A DNA stretch of 64,000 bases from the NCBI RefSeq assembly GCF_005502275.1, contig NZ_SWLZ01000010.1, forward strand, positions 1-64,000, in the 5' to 3' direction. The notes under the pieces were generated by a model that had not been told where the DNA came from, did not search any database, and saw only the letters and a list, made by a program, of their open reading frames with translations. The stretch comes from Robertmurraya siralis (GTDB taxonomy: Bacteria > Bacillota > Bacilli > Bacillales > Cytobacillaceae). The position numbers and the translations under genes are program-made. Positions 1-9,371 of the stretch are shown piece by piece (position 1 is the first letter of the stretch; each line of letters starts with the position of its first letter).

Positions 1-187
1 TCTTTTTTGGCGCTATTTGTCCTCATGAACACTTTATGCGGACAACACAAGCTCTTTTTTGGCGCTATTTGTCCTCATGAACACTTTATGCGGACAACAC
101 GAGCTCTTTTTTGGCGCTATTTGTCCTCATGAACACTTTATGCGGACAACACGAGCTCTTTTTTGGCGCTATTTGTCCTCATGAGAC
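1..187. repeat. 52-bp tandem repeat with internal hairpin, 3.6 copies
   Basis: Three complete 52-bp units (1-52, 53-104, 105-156) and a partial fourth (157-187) lie head to tail. Units 2 and 3 are identical and unit 1 differs at one base. Each unit contains the imperfect inverted repeat TTGTCCTCAT / ATGCGGACAA, which can form a hairpin with a 9-base loop (17-45 in unit 1). The array may extend beyond the left edge. No coding potential is seen. Related single hairpins occur at 9667-9852. The rest of the stretch up to 360 holds only a possible terminator. Confidence 0.9.
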
Positions 188-287
188 CTTCATACGAACA
201 AAATTTGTAGCAAAATGAACGACCGCTAGCTTTTAAACTGCTACCATTCGTAGGCAATTAATTAAAGGTGACTAGGGTAAGACATTG

Positions 288-332
288 TACTGCCCTTCAA
301 ACTTAAAAACAAAAAACAATTAAAGGGCAGCA
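288..332 (-). terminator. Possible terminator of the cad operon
   Basis: TACTGCCCTT and AAGGGCAGCA can pair over 10 positions with one mismatch around a 25-base A/T-rich loop, just downstream of the P-type ATPase stop codon. The long loop and lack of a clear U-run on the minus strand keep confidence low. Confidence 0.35.
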
Positions 333-360
333 CGTATAACGAATTAACTCTTCACCCCTT

Positions 361-2490
361 CTACTTCTGATCCTTCACTAAAAGGAGCCTTAAACTATTT
401 AAAGTGACAAGCAAAGTGGCCCCCATATCGGCAAAAATAGCAATCCAGAGAGTCAGCCAACCTGGAATTACCAGTAATAATGCAATCAGTTTAATTCCTA
501 ATGAAAACGTGATGTTTTGCTTAATAATTTGCAATGTTTTTCTGCTTAATTTAACGGTAAATGGCAGTTTGCCAAGATCATCAGCCATGAGCGCTACGTC
601 GGCTGTTTCTAATGCCGTGTCTGTACCTGCTCCACCCATTGCGATCCCTACATTCGCTGCCGCTAGAGCAGGCGCATCATTAATTCCATCTCCGACCATT
701 GCAACGCGCTCATATTTCTTCTGCAGCTCTTTAATAAAAGTAAGCTTATCCTGCGGCAACAATTCTGCCTTTATCTCAGAAACACCTGCATACTGTCCAA
801 TTGCTTGCGCCGTCCCTTTATTATCTCCCGTCAGCATAATTGTTTTTTTCAAACCAAGGGAATGAAGTTTCTCCACTACAAGTCGGCTATTTTCTCTTAC
901 TTCATCAGCAACAGCCAACACTGCCAGCGCTTCTGTTCGTGAACCTGCTACGATCACTGTTTTTCCTTGAATTTGTAGGGCATTAATTTTCTCTTTTATC
1001 TCCTGAGCTAGTCCATTACTAAGGGTCTCGTCCAATAATTGTGGACTGCCCACAAAATAGGTTTCACCAGCGATGAGCCCTTTGACCCCTTTTCCTGTTA
1101 TCGAAGAAAACTCATTCACTTTAACACTTTCATAATCGAGTTTTTCCTCTTCTGTTTTTTTCAAAATGGCAGAAGCTAAAGGATGCTGGGAACGCTTTTC
1201 TAAAGCAGCGATTATTTTTAATAATTGGGGAGCTCTATCCATACCTTGCTGTAACGGGAAAAAGTCTGTTACTACTGGAACTCCTCGTGTAAGAGTGCCG
1301 GTTTTATCAAAAGCCATTGCTTTAATGGCACCCATTTCTTCTAAATGAATTCCTCCTTTGATTAACACCCCGTTACGTGCTGCATTTCCGATCGCAGTCA
1401 CAATTGAAACTGGTGTCGATACAACAAGGGCGCATGGACAACCAACGACCAAAACTGCCAAGCCTTGATAAATCCATGTACTCCATTCTCCACCAAGAAG
1501 TGGCGGAATGATTGCGACACCACAAGCGACTAACATAATAAGCGGGGTATAGTATTGGGCAAAGCGATCAACAAACGCTTGAGATGGAGCACGCTCCGCT
1601 TGCGCTTCCTCGACAAGATGAATAATTTTAGCAATTGTCGAATCATCCACACGTTTGGTTACCTTTACTTCTAGAAGCCCCTCTTCATTTAACGTGCCCG
1701 CAAACACTTCATCATTGTTTACCTTCATCACTGGCACAGATTCCCCCGTAATGGCAGCTTGGTTGACGGCTGAAGTCCCGTTTATCACCACTCCATCCAT
1801 GGCAATTTTTTGACCTGGCTTCACAATCATAATATCGTCAATTTCGATATCTTCAACTTCCACCAACATCTCCTTCTCACCGCGACGAATCAGTGCTTCT
1901 TTTGGCGCAATCTCCATTAAAGAACGAATGGATTGACGAGCTTTGTCCATTGAATATCTTTCAAGAGCTTCACTAATGGCAAAAAGGATGACAACCGTAG
2001 CCCCTTCACCCCATTCACCGATAATTGCTGCTCCGATTACAGCTATCGTCATTAATGTTTTCATATCAAAGGTAAAGCGAAACAGGTTCTTAATTCCTGT
2101 TTGAAATAAACGATATCCACCTATTATAATCGAAGCTCCAAAAGCAATCGTGCTCATAACATGTCCTTCACCCAAGAGCCACCCGATTAACAGGAAAATA
2201 GCCGAGATCACGACATTTGCATGCTTCTTTAAAAATGGTTCCTTTGCTTCCGTAAATTTTTCTTTATCAGGAATGATTCTTAAATTTTCAAATGCACCCG
2301 CCTTTTCAAGTTCAGCAATGGTTGCATTCCCATATAAAGTAAGCTTTGAAGCAGCAAAATTTACATTTGCATCAACAACACCATCCAGGTGTTTTACGTT
2401 TTTCTCAAACGTATTGGCACAGCTTGCTCAGGAAAAGCCTTGAACACGATATACTTGTTTTTCCATTGATGGTTTAGTTGCTTGGTTCAA
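361..2490 (-). pseudogene. cadA: CadA-type heavy-metal P1B ATPase interrupted by an in-frame TGA
   Basis: Zn/Cd/Pb-exporting membrane ATPase. The uninterrupted part (361-2211 or slightly longer) has the CPC membrane motif (GCPCALV), the phosphorylation motif DKTGTLT, the [10 protein letters not shown] hinge and several membrane segments. The same frame continues upstream through a complete N-terminal HMA domain to a TTG at 2490, which has a good AAGGAGGGG ribosome site. One codon breaks it: TGA at 2428-2430, replacing the first Cys of the GFS-x-ASC metal-binding motif. With that codon read through, the product is about 709 residues, normal for CadA. The gene overlaps the 3' end of cadC, so the pair forms one operon. 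It could be a pseudogene, a restart product without the HMA domain, a sequencing error, or (unproven) a recoded UGA. The family call is secure; functionality is open. Confidence 0.85.
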
Positions 2491-2848
2491 GTATTTTCCC
2501 CTCCTTTTCATGGGTAAGAGCCAATTGAATGAGTTGCCTAACATAGTCATCGTCTAAAGAGTAAAAGACTAATTTCCCTTCTTTTCGATACTTCGCTAAG
2601 CCCATATTACGAAGCAATCGTAAATGATGAGATGCAGTTGCTAAAGAACAGCCGACAATTTGAGAAACATCACAGACACATAACTCTTTTTCTTCACTTA
2701 AAGCAAAAGCAATTTTCAGTCTTGTGTCATCCGCTAATGCCTTAAACATTTTTGATACTGAAAACGTATTATGCTTTGATATGGATTCTTTTACTCTCTT
2801 TACTTTTATTTCATCATAGCAAGTCACTTCACAAACATCGTGTTTCAA
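2474..2848 (-). CDS. cadC: ArsR/SmtB-family metal-responsive repressor (CadC type)
   Basis: A 124-residue winged-helix repressor that releases DNA when it binds Cd, Pb or Zn. It carries the CadC metal-site cysteines: two near the N terminus (DVCEVTC) and the pair in ELCVCD, ahead of the recognition-helix segment CSLATASHHLRLL. The C-terminal helix has Asp and His residues (DDDYVRQ, ALTHE) in the place of the second CadC metal site. The start is TTG at 2848, set by AGAGGTGAGC upstream. It is first in the operon and overlaps the cadA start region. Two cadO-like palindromes lie in its promoter, so autoregulation is expected. Confidence 0.93.
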   Translation of the reverse strand: MKHDVCEVTCYDEIKVKRVKESISKHNTFSVSKMFKALADDTRLKIAFALSEEKELCVCDVSQIVGCSLATASHHLRLLRNMGLAKYRKEGKLVFYSLDDDYVRQLIQLALTHEKEGKILEPSN

Positions 2849-2865
2849 TTGAGCTCACCTCTTAT

Positions 2866-2927
2866 TCAAATCCCTATTTGATTATTAGTGTATGCAAGTT
2901 TCAAATAATAGTCAAACATTCATTTGA
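2866..2927 (-). promoter_or_regulatory. cad promoter with two cadO-like operators
   Basis: Minus-strand promoter: -35 TTGACT (2910-2915), 17-base spacer, -10 TACACT (2887-2892). Two 16-mers have the layout of the staphylococcal cad operator (TCAAAT-N4-ATTTGA). One is perfect at 2866-2881, between the -10 box and the cadC start. The other has one mismatch at 2912-2927 and overlaps the -35 box. Binding by CadC is inferred from this match and the adjacent gene. Confidence 0.8.
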
Positions 2928-3031
2928 ATATTTGACTAAAATGGTTTCTTTATCCGTAATGAAATGTTCACTTTATCACAAAAAGTTGAAAAATATTAAA
3001 GAGTATACTTAGACATGAAAGGATGCGATAA

Positions 3032-3442
3032 ATGATGAAGAGAAGCAAAATACTATTCTATGGAACTGGTGCCCTCTTATTGATCGTTGCCCTCGGTGCG
3101 ATTTCTGCAGGAATCGGATTGATGTTAGAGCCGGATGGCAGCAATTTAGGTATGTCAGTCGAGCTATTAAGCAAGTCTCCTTTTCAAAACTTCCTAATTC
3201 CCGGAATCGTTCTCCTAACGTTCAATGGGATTGGCAGTTTAGTGGGTAGTTTTCTATCCTTAAAGCGTCATCATTTGACCAGTGTTGCAACAATAAGTCT
3301 CGGCGTAATCCTGATCATTTGGATTGGATCCCAAGTATACTGGCTTGGATTGATCAGTATTCTGCAGCCGCTCTTTTTTGCAATTGGTTTATTGGAGATC
3401 TTTTTGGGAGGCATTTTATTAATAAATAAAGGACAATCATAG
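3032..3442 (+). CDS. Hypothetical four-helix membrane protein
   Basis: A 136-residue protein with four strongly hydrophobic segments (about residues 8-32, 52-72, 82-104 and 106-132) joined by short loops, so an integral membrane protein. I do not recognise the family and see no catalytic motif. The start at 3032 (or the next ATG at 3035) follows GAAAGGATG. It is read divergently from cadC and stands alone. No function can be proposed. Confidence 0.7.
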   Translation: MMKRSKILFYGTGALLLIVALGAISAGIGLMLEPDGSNLGMSVELLSKSPFQNFLIPGIVLLTFNGIGSLVGSFLSLKRHHLTSVATISLGVILIIWIGSQVYWLGLISILQPLFFAIGLLEIFLGGILLINKGQS

Positions 3443-3578
3443 TAAAGAAATGAACTCGAGGTACTCTTTCAAAAGCGAAGAAGACAAACATTACGTATCG
3501 ACAATTCGTTTTTATCTTAGACAAAAAGGACCCAATCATTATTGGCTCCTTATTAATCATAAAAAATTCCATCTTGAA

Positions 3579-3977
3579 TTACTTGATTCCTATATAAATC
3601 TCAATTTCTCCGTTTGGATAATATTTCTCAAAATCATATGTATACGCTCTCTTCAATGTACCTGAATCCTCTCGTTTCCAAATCTGTTTCCAAGTATTTA
3701 TGACACCTTGTTCTTCAGTTTTATCGACATTAAAAATTTCATATTTTGCTGTATTCAATATTTCCAGAGAAGGTTCTCTTTCGTTATCTTCAACAGCAAT
3801 GCTTAACGTATAATCGCCTTTATAGTCACTCTCATAATGATAATAGACACCATAGATTATCGTATTTTGATTGGTTAAGCTTTTAGATGCCTCTTTCCAC
3901 AGCTCTGCAATTTTCTCCATCAACTGCTCATCATTAAAATTATTTGTTCTCACAGTATTAATAATAGATAATCTCAT
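3579..3977 (-). CDS. GyrI/AraC-type effector-binding domain protein
   Basis: A 132-residue stand-alone effector-binding (SOUL/GyrI-like) protein, probably cytosolic. The core YGVYYHYESDYKGDYTLSIA, the later W-x2-IWKRE segment and the C-terminal EIYIGI strand follow the pattern of single-domain integron-cassette (Cass2-like) and Bacillus YdeE-like proteins. No DNA-binding domain is present. Members bind small, often cationic, ligands; the ligand here cannot be inferred. The neighbours are unrelated and the gene is monocistronic. Confidence 0.75.
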   Translation of the reverse strand: MRLSIINTVRTNNFNDEQLMEKIAELWKEASKSLTNQNTIIYGVYYHYESDYKGDYTLSIAVEDNEREPSLEILNTAKYEIFNVDKTEEQGVINTWKQIWKREDSGTLKRAYTYDFEKYYPNGEIEIYIGIK

Positions 3978-4130
3978 TGGCTTCTCACTCCAAAACTAAA
4001 TTTTATGAAGACTATTACTCTTATTCTACAAAGCATCATATATTCCTCTTTCGTCAATTAACTGCTGTTTGTTAACAGCAGCTTTACTTGGGTTCATGAA
4101 TCTGAGCAGCTTCGCAACTTTGTATGCAAT

Positions 4131-4162
4131 AAAAAAAGAAGGAATGACGCCACTCCTTCTTT
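4131..4162 (-). terminator. Rho-independent terminator after psuG
   Basis: On the minus strand AAAGAAGGA and TCCTTCTTT form a perfect 9-bp stem around a 10-base loop and are followed by a run of T. It begins 15 bases after the psuG stop codon and ends the PTS-psuG operon. Confidence 0.85.
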
Positions 4163-4176
4163 CTCAAAAGTCAAAA

Positions 4177-5091
4177 TCAAGAAAATTCCTGTAATGCGGT
4201 CGCGATTTTAGCGCCTATCAATGCGTTGTGATAAACTAATGCAACATTTGCTTCTAAACTTTTACCGTTGCTCATCTCTACAACCTTTTTTAGTAAGTAA
4301 GGAGTAACTTCTTTTCCTTTTATGCCCTGCCTGCTAGCCTCCGTTAATGCTGTTTCTATAATATAATTGATTTCAACTTCGGACATAGCTGAATGTTCCG
4401 GGATTGGATTGGCAATCACCGCGCCACCTTCTATTCCTAAATCCCATTTTACTTTTAATACTTCTGCGATTTCCTTCGGTTCATCCAGGGAATAATCCAG
4501 TTTAATTTCGCTAGTACGGGCGAAAAAGCTCGGCAACACATTTGTTTGGTAGCCGATAACAGGAACTCCTTTCGTTTCTAGATACTCCATCGTTAAATTT
4601 AAATCTAAGATAGATTTTGCACCAGCACAGACAACAGCTACGTTTGTTTGGGCCAGTTCCTCAAGATCTGCAGAAATATCCATTGTTGTCTCTGCCCCTC
4701 TATGAACCCCTCCAATTCCACCAGTTACAAAAATACGGATACCAGCTAACTGAGCACAATACATGGTTGATGCAACAGTAGTTGCCCCCATTTTATTTGT
4801 TGCAACAATGACAGCAATATCTCTTCTTGAGACTTTAGCAACATTCTCGCTTTTTGCGAAAGCCTCCAGTTCTTGTGGAGATAAACCAATCTTAATTTTT
4901 CCATCCATTAATGCGATTGTTGCGGGTATCGCATTATTTTTGCGAATTATGGTTTCAACCTTATTGGCCATCTCTAGATTTTGGGGATAGGGCATCCCAT
5001 GCGAAATAATGGTTGATTCAAGGGCAACGATCGCTTTGCCATTTTCTTTTGCCGCTAAGACTTCTTCCGATAATTCCAAATACCTGTTCAT
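4177..5091 (-). CDS. psuG: Pseudouridine-5'-phosphate glycosidase
   Basis: Cleaves the C-C glycosidic bond of pseudouridine 5'-phosphate to uracil and ribose 5-phosphate in the cytosol. Family signatures are clear: [16 protein letters not shown] near the N terminus (its Glu corresponds to the catalytic Glu of E. coli YeiN), [13 protein letters not shown], and [20 protein letters not shown] with the Schiff-base Lys. The chosen ATG (5091) has GTGGAG five bases upstream; the ATG at 5103 has no site. It is last in the operon EIIA-antiterminator-EIIBC-eIF2B-like-psuG. No psuK kinase is present, which is odd because PsuG needs the phosphorylated nucleoside. The PTS may supply it directly. Confidence 0.95.
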   Translation of the reverse strand: MNRYLELSEEVLAAKENGKAIVALESTIISHGMPYPQNLEMANKVETIIRKNNAIPATIALMDGKIKIGLSPQELEAFAKSENVAKVSRRDIAVIVATNKMGATTVASTMYCAQLAGIRIFVTGGIGGVHRGAETTMDISADLEELAQTNVAVVCAGAKSILDLNLTMEYLETKGVPVIGYQTNVLPSFFARTSEIKLDYSLDEPKEIAEVLKVKWDLGIEGGAVIANPIPEHSAMSEVEINYIIETALTEASRQGIKGKEVTPYLLKKVVEMSNGKSLEANVALVYHNALIGAKIATALQEFS

Positions 5092-5131
5092 ATTACTCCA
5101 CATCCTTTACTTGAATTCTCACCATAAATGC

Positions 5132-6094
5132 TTAACGAGCAGCTTCCATAATAAACTTTTCAAGTTTTCCCCAATATTCTCCCACTGTTGAAGGATGGAT
5201 GACACCAAACTCACAAATAATCGAGTGAATATCGTCGGCTGGAGTCAAATCAAAAAATTGATTAATTACCTCTATTCCATCTAAAGAATCAAAATCGCCC
5301 TTTTGAATCATTTCCTCAATCGTACGTCTTTCCAATTTAACTTGATAACCTTCTTTTGTCCTTAAATCGATTTTGTAAATCTCACTTGCAATATACACTT
5401 TTTTATTACACATTTTTGCCAGCTTACTAATCAAAGCTGTGCCCATTTTATTAGCAACACTACCGTCAAAAGTAATCGTATCTGCACCAACCATGATATA
5501 ATCGGCCTTTGGCATAAACTCCCAAGCGCTTGCATCTGTAATATAAATTACTGAAATTTGATAGCTTTGGAGAATTTGAGCTGCCAATCTCGATTCCCTT
5601 AATGGGCGTGATTCTGTACAGATCACAGTAAATCTTTTCCCCTGTTTAGCAGCATGTATAAAAACACTCATTAATGCACTACTGTAACTATGCATGAATA
5701 CTGTTTCCCCATCCTGAATGATGTTTCCTCCGAACTGACCAAGCTTTTCAACTGCTTCCAAAGAAACATCGATGATTTTTTGACACAATTTACTGATTTT
5801 CTCCTGAATTTCGAGCACCTCTGCATCAATATTTGCCTCCAATAAGGCATAAACAAGATTTTTTGAATTATAAATGGTCGCCATTGTTGGCTTAAGCTCA
5901 AGCATTTCAGAAGAAAGATAATCAAGACGATTTTGTAATTCTTCTCGATTAGAGAAGACTTCTTGGTCACATGCCAACTTGTATGCCCAAGCTGCTGCTC
6001 TACCAAAAGGACTTCCCCCTTTTACATTCATATTCCTTATTTCTTGAATAACATGTTCTGCTGACTCAAAACGAATATCATTAACTTTTAGCAT
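5132..6094 (-). CDS. eIF-2B alpha-like sugar-phosphate isomerase family protein
   Basis: A protein of about 320 residues of the eIF-2B/methylthioribose-1-phosphate isomerase/ribose-1,5-bisphosphate isomerase superfamily. Typical motifs are TESRPLRES (the ESRP box), VGADTITFDGSV followed by NKMGT, and the C-terminal DLTPADDI (F/D-x-TP). The start at 6094 has GAGAGGAAG upstream; the longer frame to 6163 lacks a site. Bacterial members act on ribose- or thioribose-phosphates, never on translation. Sitting between a PTS permease and psuG, it probably handles the pentose phosphate released or a related phosphate. The exact substrate is unknown. Confidence 0.8.
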   Translation of the reverse strand: MLKVNDIRFESAEHVIQEIRNMNVKGGSPFGRAAAWAYKLACDQEVFSNREELQNRLDYLSSEMLELKPTMATIYNSKNLVYALLEANIDAEVLEIQEKISKLCQKIIDVSLEAVEKLGQFGGNIIQDGETVFMHSYSSALMSVFIHAAKQGKRFTVICTESRPLRESRLAAQILQSYQISVIYITDASAWEFMPKADYIMVGADTITFDGSVANKMGTALISKLAKMCNKKVYIASEIYKIDLRTKEGYQVKLERRTIEEMIQKGDFDSLDGIEVINQFFDLTPADDIHSIICEFGVIHPSTVGEYWGKLEKFIMEAAR

Positions 6095-6202
6095 CGATGA
6101 CTTCCTCTCGTATATTTTTTGCGAATACGCCTTCAGAAATATTAAAATTGTGGCTGCGCTCATCAGTACAGTGGCGATTTGTATAAGCCACCAATCCTCT
6201 TT

Positions 6203-6248
6203 CTGATTCCATGAAACGAGATTGCTCCTCCCGTTTCATGGAAATCAG
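6203..6248 (-). promoter_or_regulatory. Long hairpin between the PTS permease gene and the isomerase gene
   Basis: CTGATTCCATGAAACG (6203-6218) pairs with CGTTTCATGGAAATCAG (6232-6248) over 16 bp with one bulged A and a 13-base loop. No U-run follows on the minus strand, so an mRNA processing or stabilising stem inside the operon is more likely than a terminator. Confidence 0.55.
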
Positions 6249-6352
6249 AGTGCCTTTCAGTTCTACTTAAAAGCTTGTGAGGCTTCACAGGAAATGAACT
6301 TTATCACAATTCTGTTTAACATAGCCTGTAGAATTGGTACAAAATAAACTGC

Positions 6353-7732
6353 CTATTCTTTTGCTTCATCAATTCCAAACATATAAGTTAAAATAAATGT
6401 TGCTAAACTTCCAACTAAGGCACCTATTAAAAGACCAACAAATCCTACTCCAAAATAGGCTGGTAAAGAGTAAATACTTAATGCAACCGGGGCAGTTACA
6501 CCTGCGAAACTTCCACCAGCAATGGCTCCCCCTATTGCTCCTCCCACTAATACAAAATAAAATGGTTTTTTATACTTCAAGTTAATGCCATACATGATTG
6601 GTTCAACGATACTACCTCCAAAAAATCCCGTTAATGTTAAGGACAAAGCCGTTTTCCTTGTTTGAGGATTCTTCGTTTTGGCCGCAACCGCTAATCCTGC
6701 AGCATACTGACACATTAAGCTTGGGGCATGCGTAACAATGACGGTATCTCTACCAAAACTAGCAATATTCGGAACGGTTACTAACGATAAAATGACAATG
6801 TGCATGCCACCGATGATTAATATTTGCCACGTACCTCCTATGAGTGCTCCAGCTAAAATCGGACTGAAATCATAAAGGGAAGTGAAAACAGATGTAATAA
6901 AAGTTCCTCCCCAGTTTCCAATTGGACCAAGAATTAAAATGGTTATCGGTGTTACAATTAATAGACTAAAAAATGGGACAAAAAGTGAGTTTAATGCTTT
7001 TGGGATTATTCTTTTTAATAGTATTTCAACTTTTGACAGTAGAAGTATAGCTAAGATGGCAGGAAGCACTGAACTTGCATAAGACACTTCAGTTACTGGT
7101 ATCCCTAAAAAAGTAATTCCCTCGCCATTCTCACCTAAGAGATTTATAAAACTAGGATGAATAAGGAGCCCAACAACCATTAATGACACGCCAATATTGG
7201 CATTAAACATTTTTGCTGCTGACCATGCCACCAATATAGGAAGAAAATAGAAAAACGTATCTGACAAGGCAATTAAAATCGCATAAGTCGTATTCGTGTC
7301 ACTAATTTCAAAGAAGACTTCTAAAATGATGCAAAGTACTTTGAGAAAGCTCATCCCCAGCATTGCTGGTATCAGTGGAGTAAAAATACCTGAAAGTGTT
7401 CCTATTAATCTATCTAGTACATTTTGTTTCTGTTCATGCTGATCTTTTTCGTCTTTTTTTATATTTTCATCATTATTATTGTTAGAAAAATTGTACTTTT
7501 CGGAAATTTCTTGGTAAATATCTTCCACGATAGCCCCTAATACAATTTGATATTGCCCACCAAAATCCATAATTTTGATAACTTCAGGAAGCTTTTTCAA
7601 CTCCTCTTCCCTTATCTTTGTGCTATTTTTTATGACGAAACGCAATCTTGTCATACAGTGAGTCAGAGAGGAAATATTCCCTTCTCCACCAACAAGTTCA
7701 ACTATTTTTTCTGCTAATTCTGTTTTTAACAC
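6353..7732 (-). CDS. PTS EIIBC component, beta-glucoside/glucose superfamily
   Basis: Membrane permease that couples uptake of its substrate to phosphorylation. The N-terminal EIIB domain has the phospho-cysteine motif THCMTRLRF (about residues 25-33). An Asn/Lys/Asp-rich linker (about residues 85-105) leads to an EIIC domain with about ten membrane segments and the GITEP-like motif SIVEPIMYGINLKYK. The best start is GTG at 7732, six bases after AGAGAGGTGG; an in-frame TTG at 7753 has no site. EIIA is encoded separately (8686-9183). The substrate is not evident from sequence. Its place next to psuG makes a nucleoside such as pseudouridine a candidate, although EIIC resembles beta-glucoside carriers. 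Confidence 0.88.
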   Translation of the reverse strand: MLKTELAEKIVELVGGEGNISSLTHCMTRLRFVIKNSTKIREEELKKLPEVIKIMDFGGQYQIVLGAIVEDIYQEISEKYNFSNNNNDENIKKDEKDQHEQKQNVLDRLIGTLSGIFTPLIPAMLGMSFLKVLCIILEVFFEISDTNTTYAILIALSDTFFYFLPILVAWSAAKMFNANIGVSLMVVGLLIHPSFINLLGENGEGITFLGIPVTEVSYASSVLPAILAILLLSKVEILLKRIIPKALNSLFVPFFSLLIVTPITILILGPIGNWGGTFITSVFTSLYDFSPILAGALIGGTWQILIIGGMHIVILSLVTVPNIASFGRDTVIVTHAPSLMCQYAAGLAVAAKTKNPQTRKTALSLTLTGFFGGSIVEPIMYGINLKYKKPFYFVLVGGAIGGAIAGGSFAGVTAPVALSIYSLPAYFGVGFVGLLIGALVGSLATFILTYMFGIDEAKE

Positions 7733-7824
7733 TTGTGCCACCTCTCTCTCCAATTTTCATTATTTTTATTGGATTGACGTCAATCTTTATACAAAACAGC
7801 CTATGCGCAATTCAGCTGTTATTG

Positions 7825-8664
7825 CTACTTTTTATTGTGAAGAATCATAGAATTGATATGAATCATTAAATATCCCAGTTCTTCATTTGGGACCCTGAAA
7901 TTATAATAATCATTTATATATGCAGCGATTTGTTTCGCACATTCGTATTCTTTTTTAAATTTGTCCTTCGCAATTTTGTATAGAAATTCATCATTATTAT
8001 TTACTTTATTGGAAGATAATCGATATAAAAAGAACTTTAAATGAGTGATAAAACGTATATAATAAGTAGAGTTATCATCCAATTTGACATTATAATTGGA
8101 CTCAATAATAGAAATAAGGTTTTTTATGATTATCGTTATCTCTTTTATGCTCGTTTTATTAGAGTTAAGAGTCGCATTAATCAAATTGAATGCAATATAG
8201 CCCGCCTCGTCTTCATCCAACTTAATGTCCGTGTGTTTCTCAATAATTTCTAATGCGAGCGCACCCACTTTAAACTCATTCGGATAAAACTTCTTTATTT
8301 CGATTAAAAGTGGATTTTCAATCATTTCATTGGAAATTTTTCGTTCAATGGCAAATGCAATATGATCGACCAAAGAAATAAATAAATTTCCTTCTTTAAA
8401 GTTGGTACCAATGGTGTTTTTCGCTGTTTCAATGATCTCGTTTGTCGCATTAATATAGGAAGGAGGAATTGAACGGAATAATTCTTCCACATATTTCATT
8501 TCATTTTTTGACTCTAAAATAAACTTTTTTTCGATTTTGCTACGTTCAACAGGATCATGAACCTTTTTTTGAAAGGCGATTCCTTTGCCTAGTAAAATCG
8601 TTTCATCCCCGTTTTCATCGAGCGCCACTACCGCATTATTATTCATTATTCTAGAAATAATCAA
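7825..8664 (-). CDS. BglG/LicT-family transcriptional antiterminator
   Basis: An RNA-binding antiterminator of about 279 residues controlled by PTS phosphorylation. It has a CAT-type RNA-binding domain (residues 1-55, with IMNNNAVVALDENGDETILLG split over the first strands) and two PRD domains. The PRD histidines are visible in DHIAFAIER and EKHTDIKLDEDEAG (PRD1), and in ITHLKFFLYRL and YLMIHINS (PRD2). TTG at 8664 is favoured because AAGGAGTG lies nine bases upstream; the TTG at 8670 is too close. It lies between EIIA and EIIBC of the system it probably controls and should act on the RAT/terminator in the operon leader (9326-9413). Confidence 0.92.
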   Translation of the reverse strand: MIISRIMNNNAVVALDENGDETILLGKGIAFQKKVHDPVERSKIEKKFILESKNEMKYVEELFRSIPPSYINATNEIIETAKNTIGTNFKEGNLFISLVDHIAFAIERKISNEMIENPLLIEIKKFYPNEFKVGALALEIIEKHTDIKLDEDEAGYIAFNLINATLNSNKTSIKEITIIIKNLISIIESNYNVKLDDNSTYYIRFITHLKFFLYRLSSNKVNNNDEFLYKIAKDKFKKEYECAKQIAAYINDYYNFRVPNEELGYLMIHINSMILHNKK

Positions 8665-8685
8665 GAGCAATCACTCCTTAAATTA

Positions 8686-9183
8686 TTAAGTCTTTAATTT
8701 AAGAGGAAATAAAGCTTCGCCACGCTTAGTCATTTTCGGAACTACTTCAATCTGCTCATAGCGATTAGAGTTTAAAAGAATCAAGATAACATCTGGATCA
8801 TATCCTTTCTGCTTGATTAGTTCCAAATCAATTTTTAATAGTAGTGTGCCCATTTCTACATGTTCATTTCGTTTAACATAGGGGATAAAACCAACTCCCT
8901 CTAATTCCACCGTATTCACTCCTACATGTAATAGCAATTCTTCTCCGTTATCTCCAACTATCCCAATCGCATGATTAGTTGGAAATATTGATGCTATCTT
9001 TCCTGAAATCGGTGAATAGATCTCATTGCTAGATGGAATGATGGCACAACCATATCCCATGCTACCATCGCTGAAAACAGGATCTTTTACCTGTTCAAGC
9101 GGAACACATTTTCCATCGATTGGTGAATAAACTTGTATTTTATCTGTCATAGCTGTCTTTTTCTTTGAAAATAATTTTTTCAT
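8686..9183 (-). CDS. PTS EIIA component, glucose (Crr) family
   Basis: A soluble 165-residue EIIA-Glc-type phosphocarrier that passes phosphate from HPr to the EIIB domain of the adjacent permease. The phosphorylated His is in LLLHVGVNTV and the second conserved His in TNHAIGI. The N terminus is basic (MKKLFSKKK). First gene of the operon; the next gene begins about 20 bases downstream. The start at 9183 follows GAGGTGAAAGACT. Confidence 0.92.
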   Translation of the reverse strand: MKKLFSKKKTAMTDKIQVYSPIDGKCVPLEQVKDPVFSDGSMGYGCAIIPSSNEIYSPISGKIASIFPTNHAIGIVGDNGEELLLHVGVNTVELEGVGFIPYVKRNEHVEMGTLLLKIDLELIKQKGYDPDVILILLNSNRYEQIEVVPKMTKRGEALFPLKLKT

Positions 9184-9325
9184 AGTCTTTCACCTCATTA
9201 TTCTTTTCGCAGCTTTTCTTAAATTTCCCTCAAAAATTAGGCGCTGTTTTCCCCAATGCTTTTGACCATTTCTATTTTCTTTCGTTATCAGTTCAATTTC
9301 TCTCTAGTACGAAAGATTCACTTGT

Positions 9326-9371
9326 AAAAAACAAAAAGACCCAAAACAAACAGTTCGTTTGTCTTGAGTCT
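9326..9371 (-). terminator. Leader terminator of the PTS-psuG operon
   Basis: On the minus strand a 15-bp stem, AGACTCAAGACAAAC with GTTTGTTTTGGGTCT (two G-U pairs), closes a 5-base loop and is followed by TTTTTG and more T. It lies 140 bases upstream of the first gene, so it acts as an attenuator. Confidence 0.85.

Noticed and set aside
404-865. Plus-strand ORFs antisense to cadA and similar long antisense frames over psuG, EIIA and proS
   Set aside because: They mirror strongly conserved minus-strand genes and have no ribosome sites; treated as shadows.
2391-2430. SECIS element directing selenocysteine at the CadA TGA
   Set aside because: The only downstream hairpin is short, A/T-rich around it and placed late. 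No Sec genes are in the window. Kept as a remote option only.
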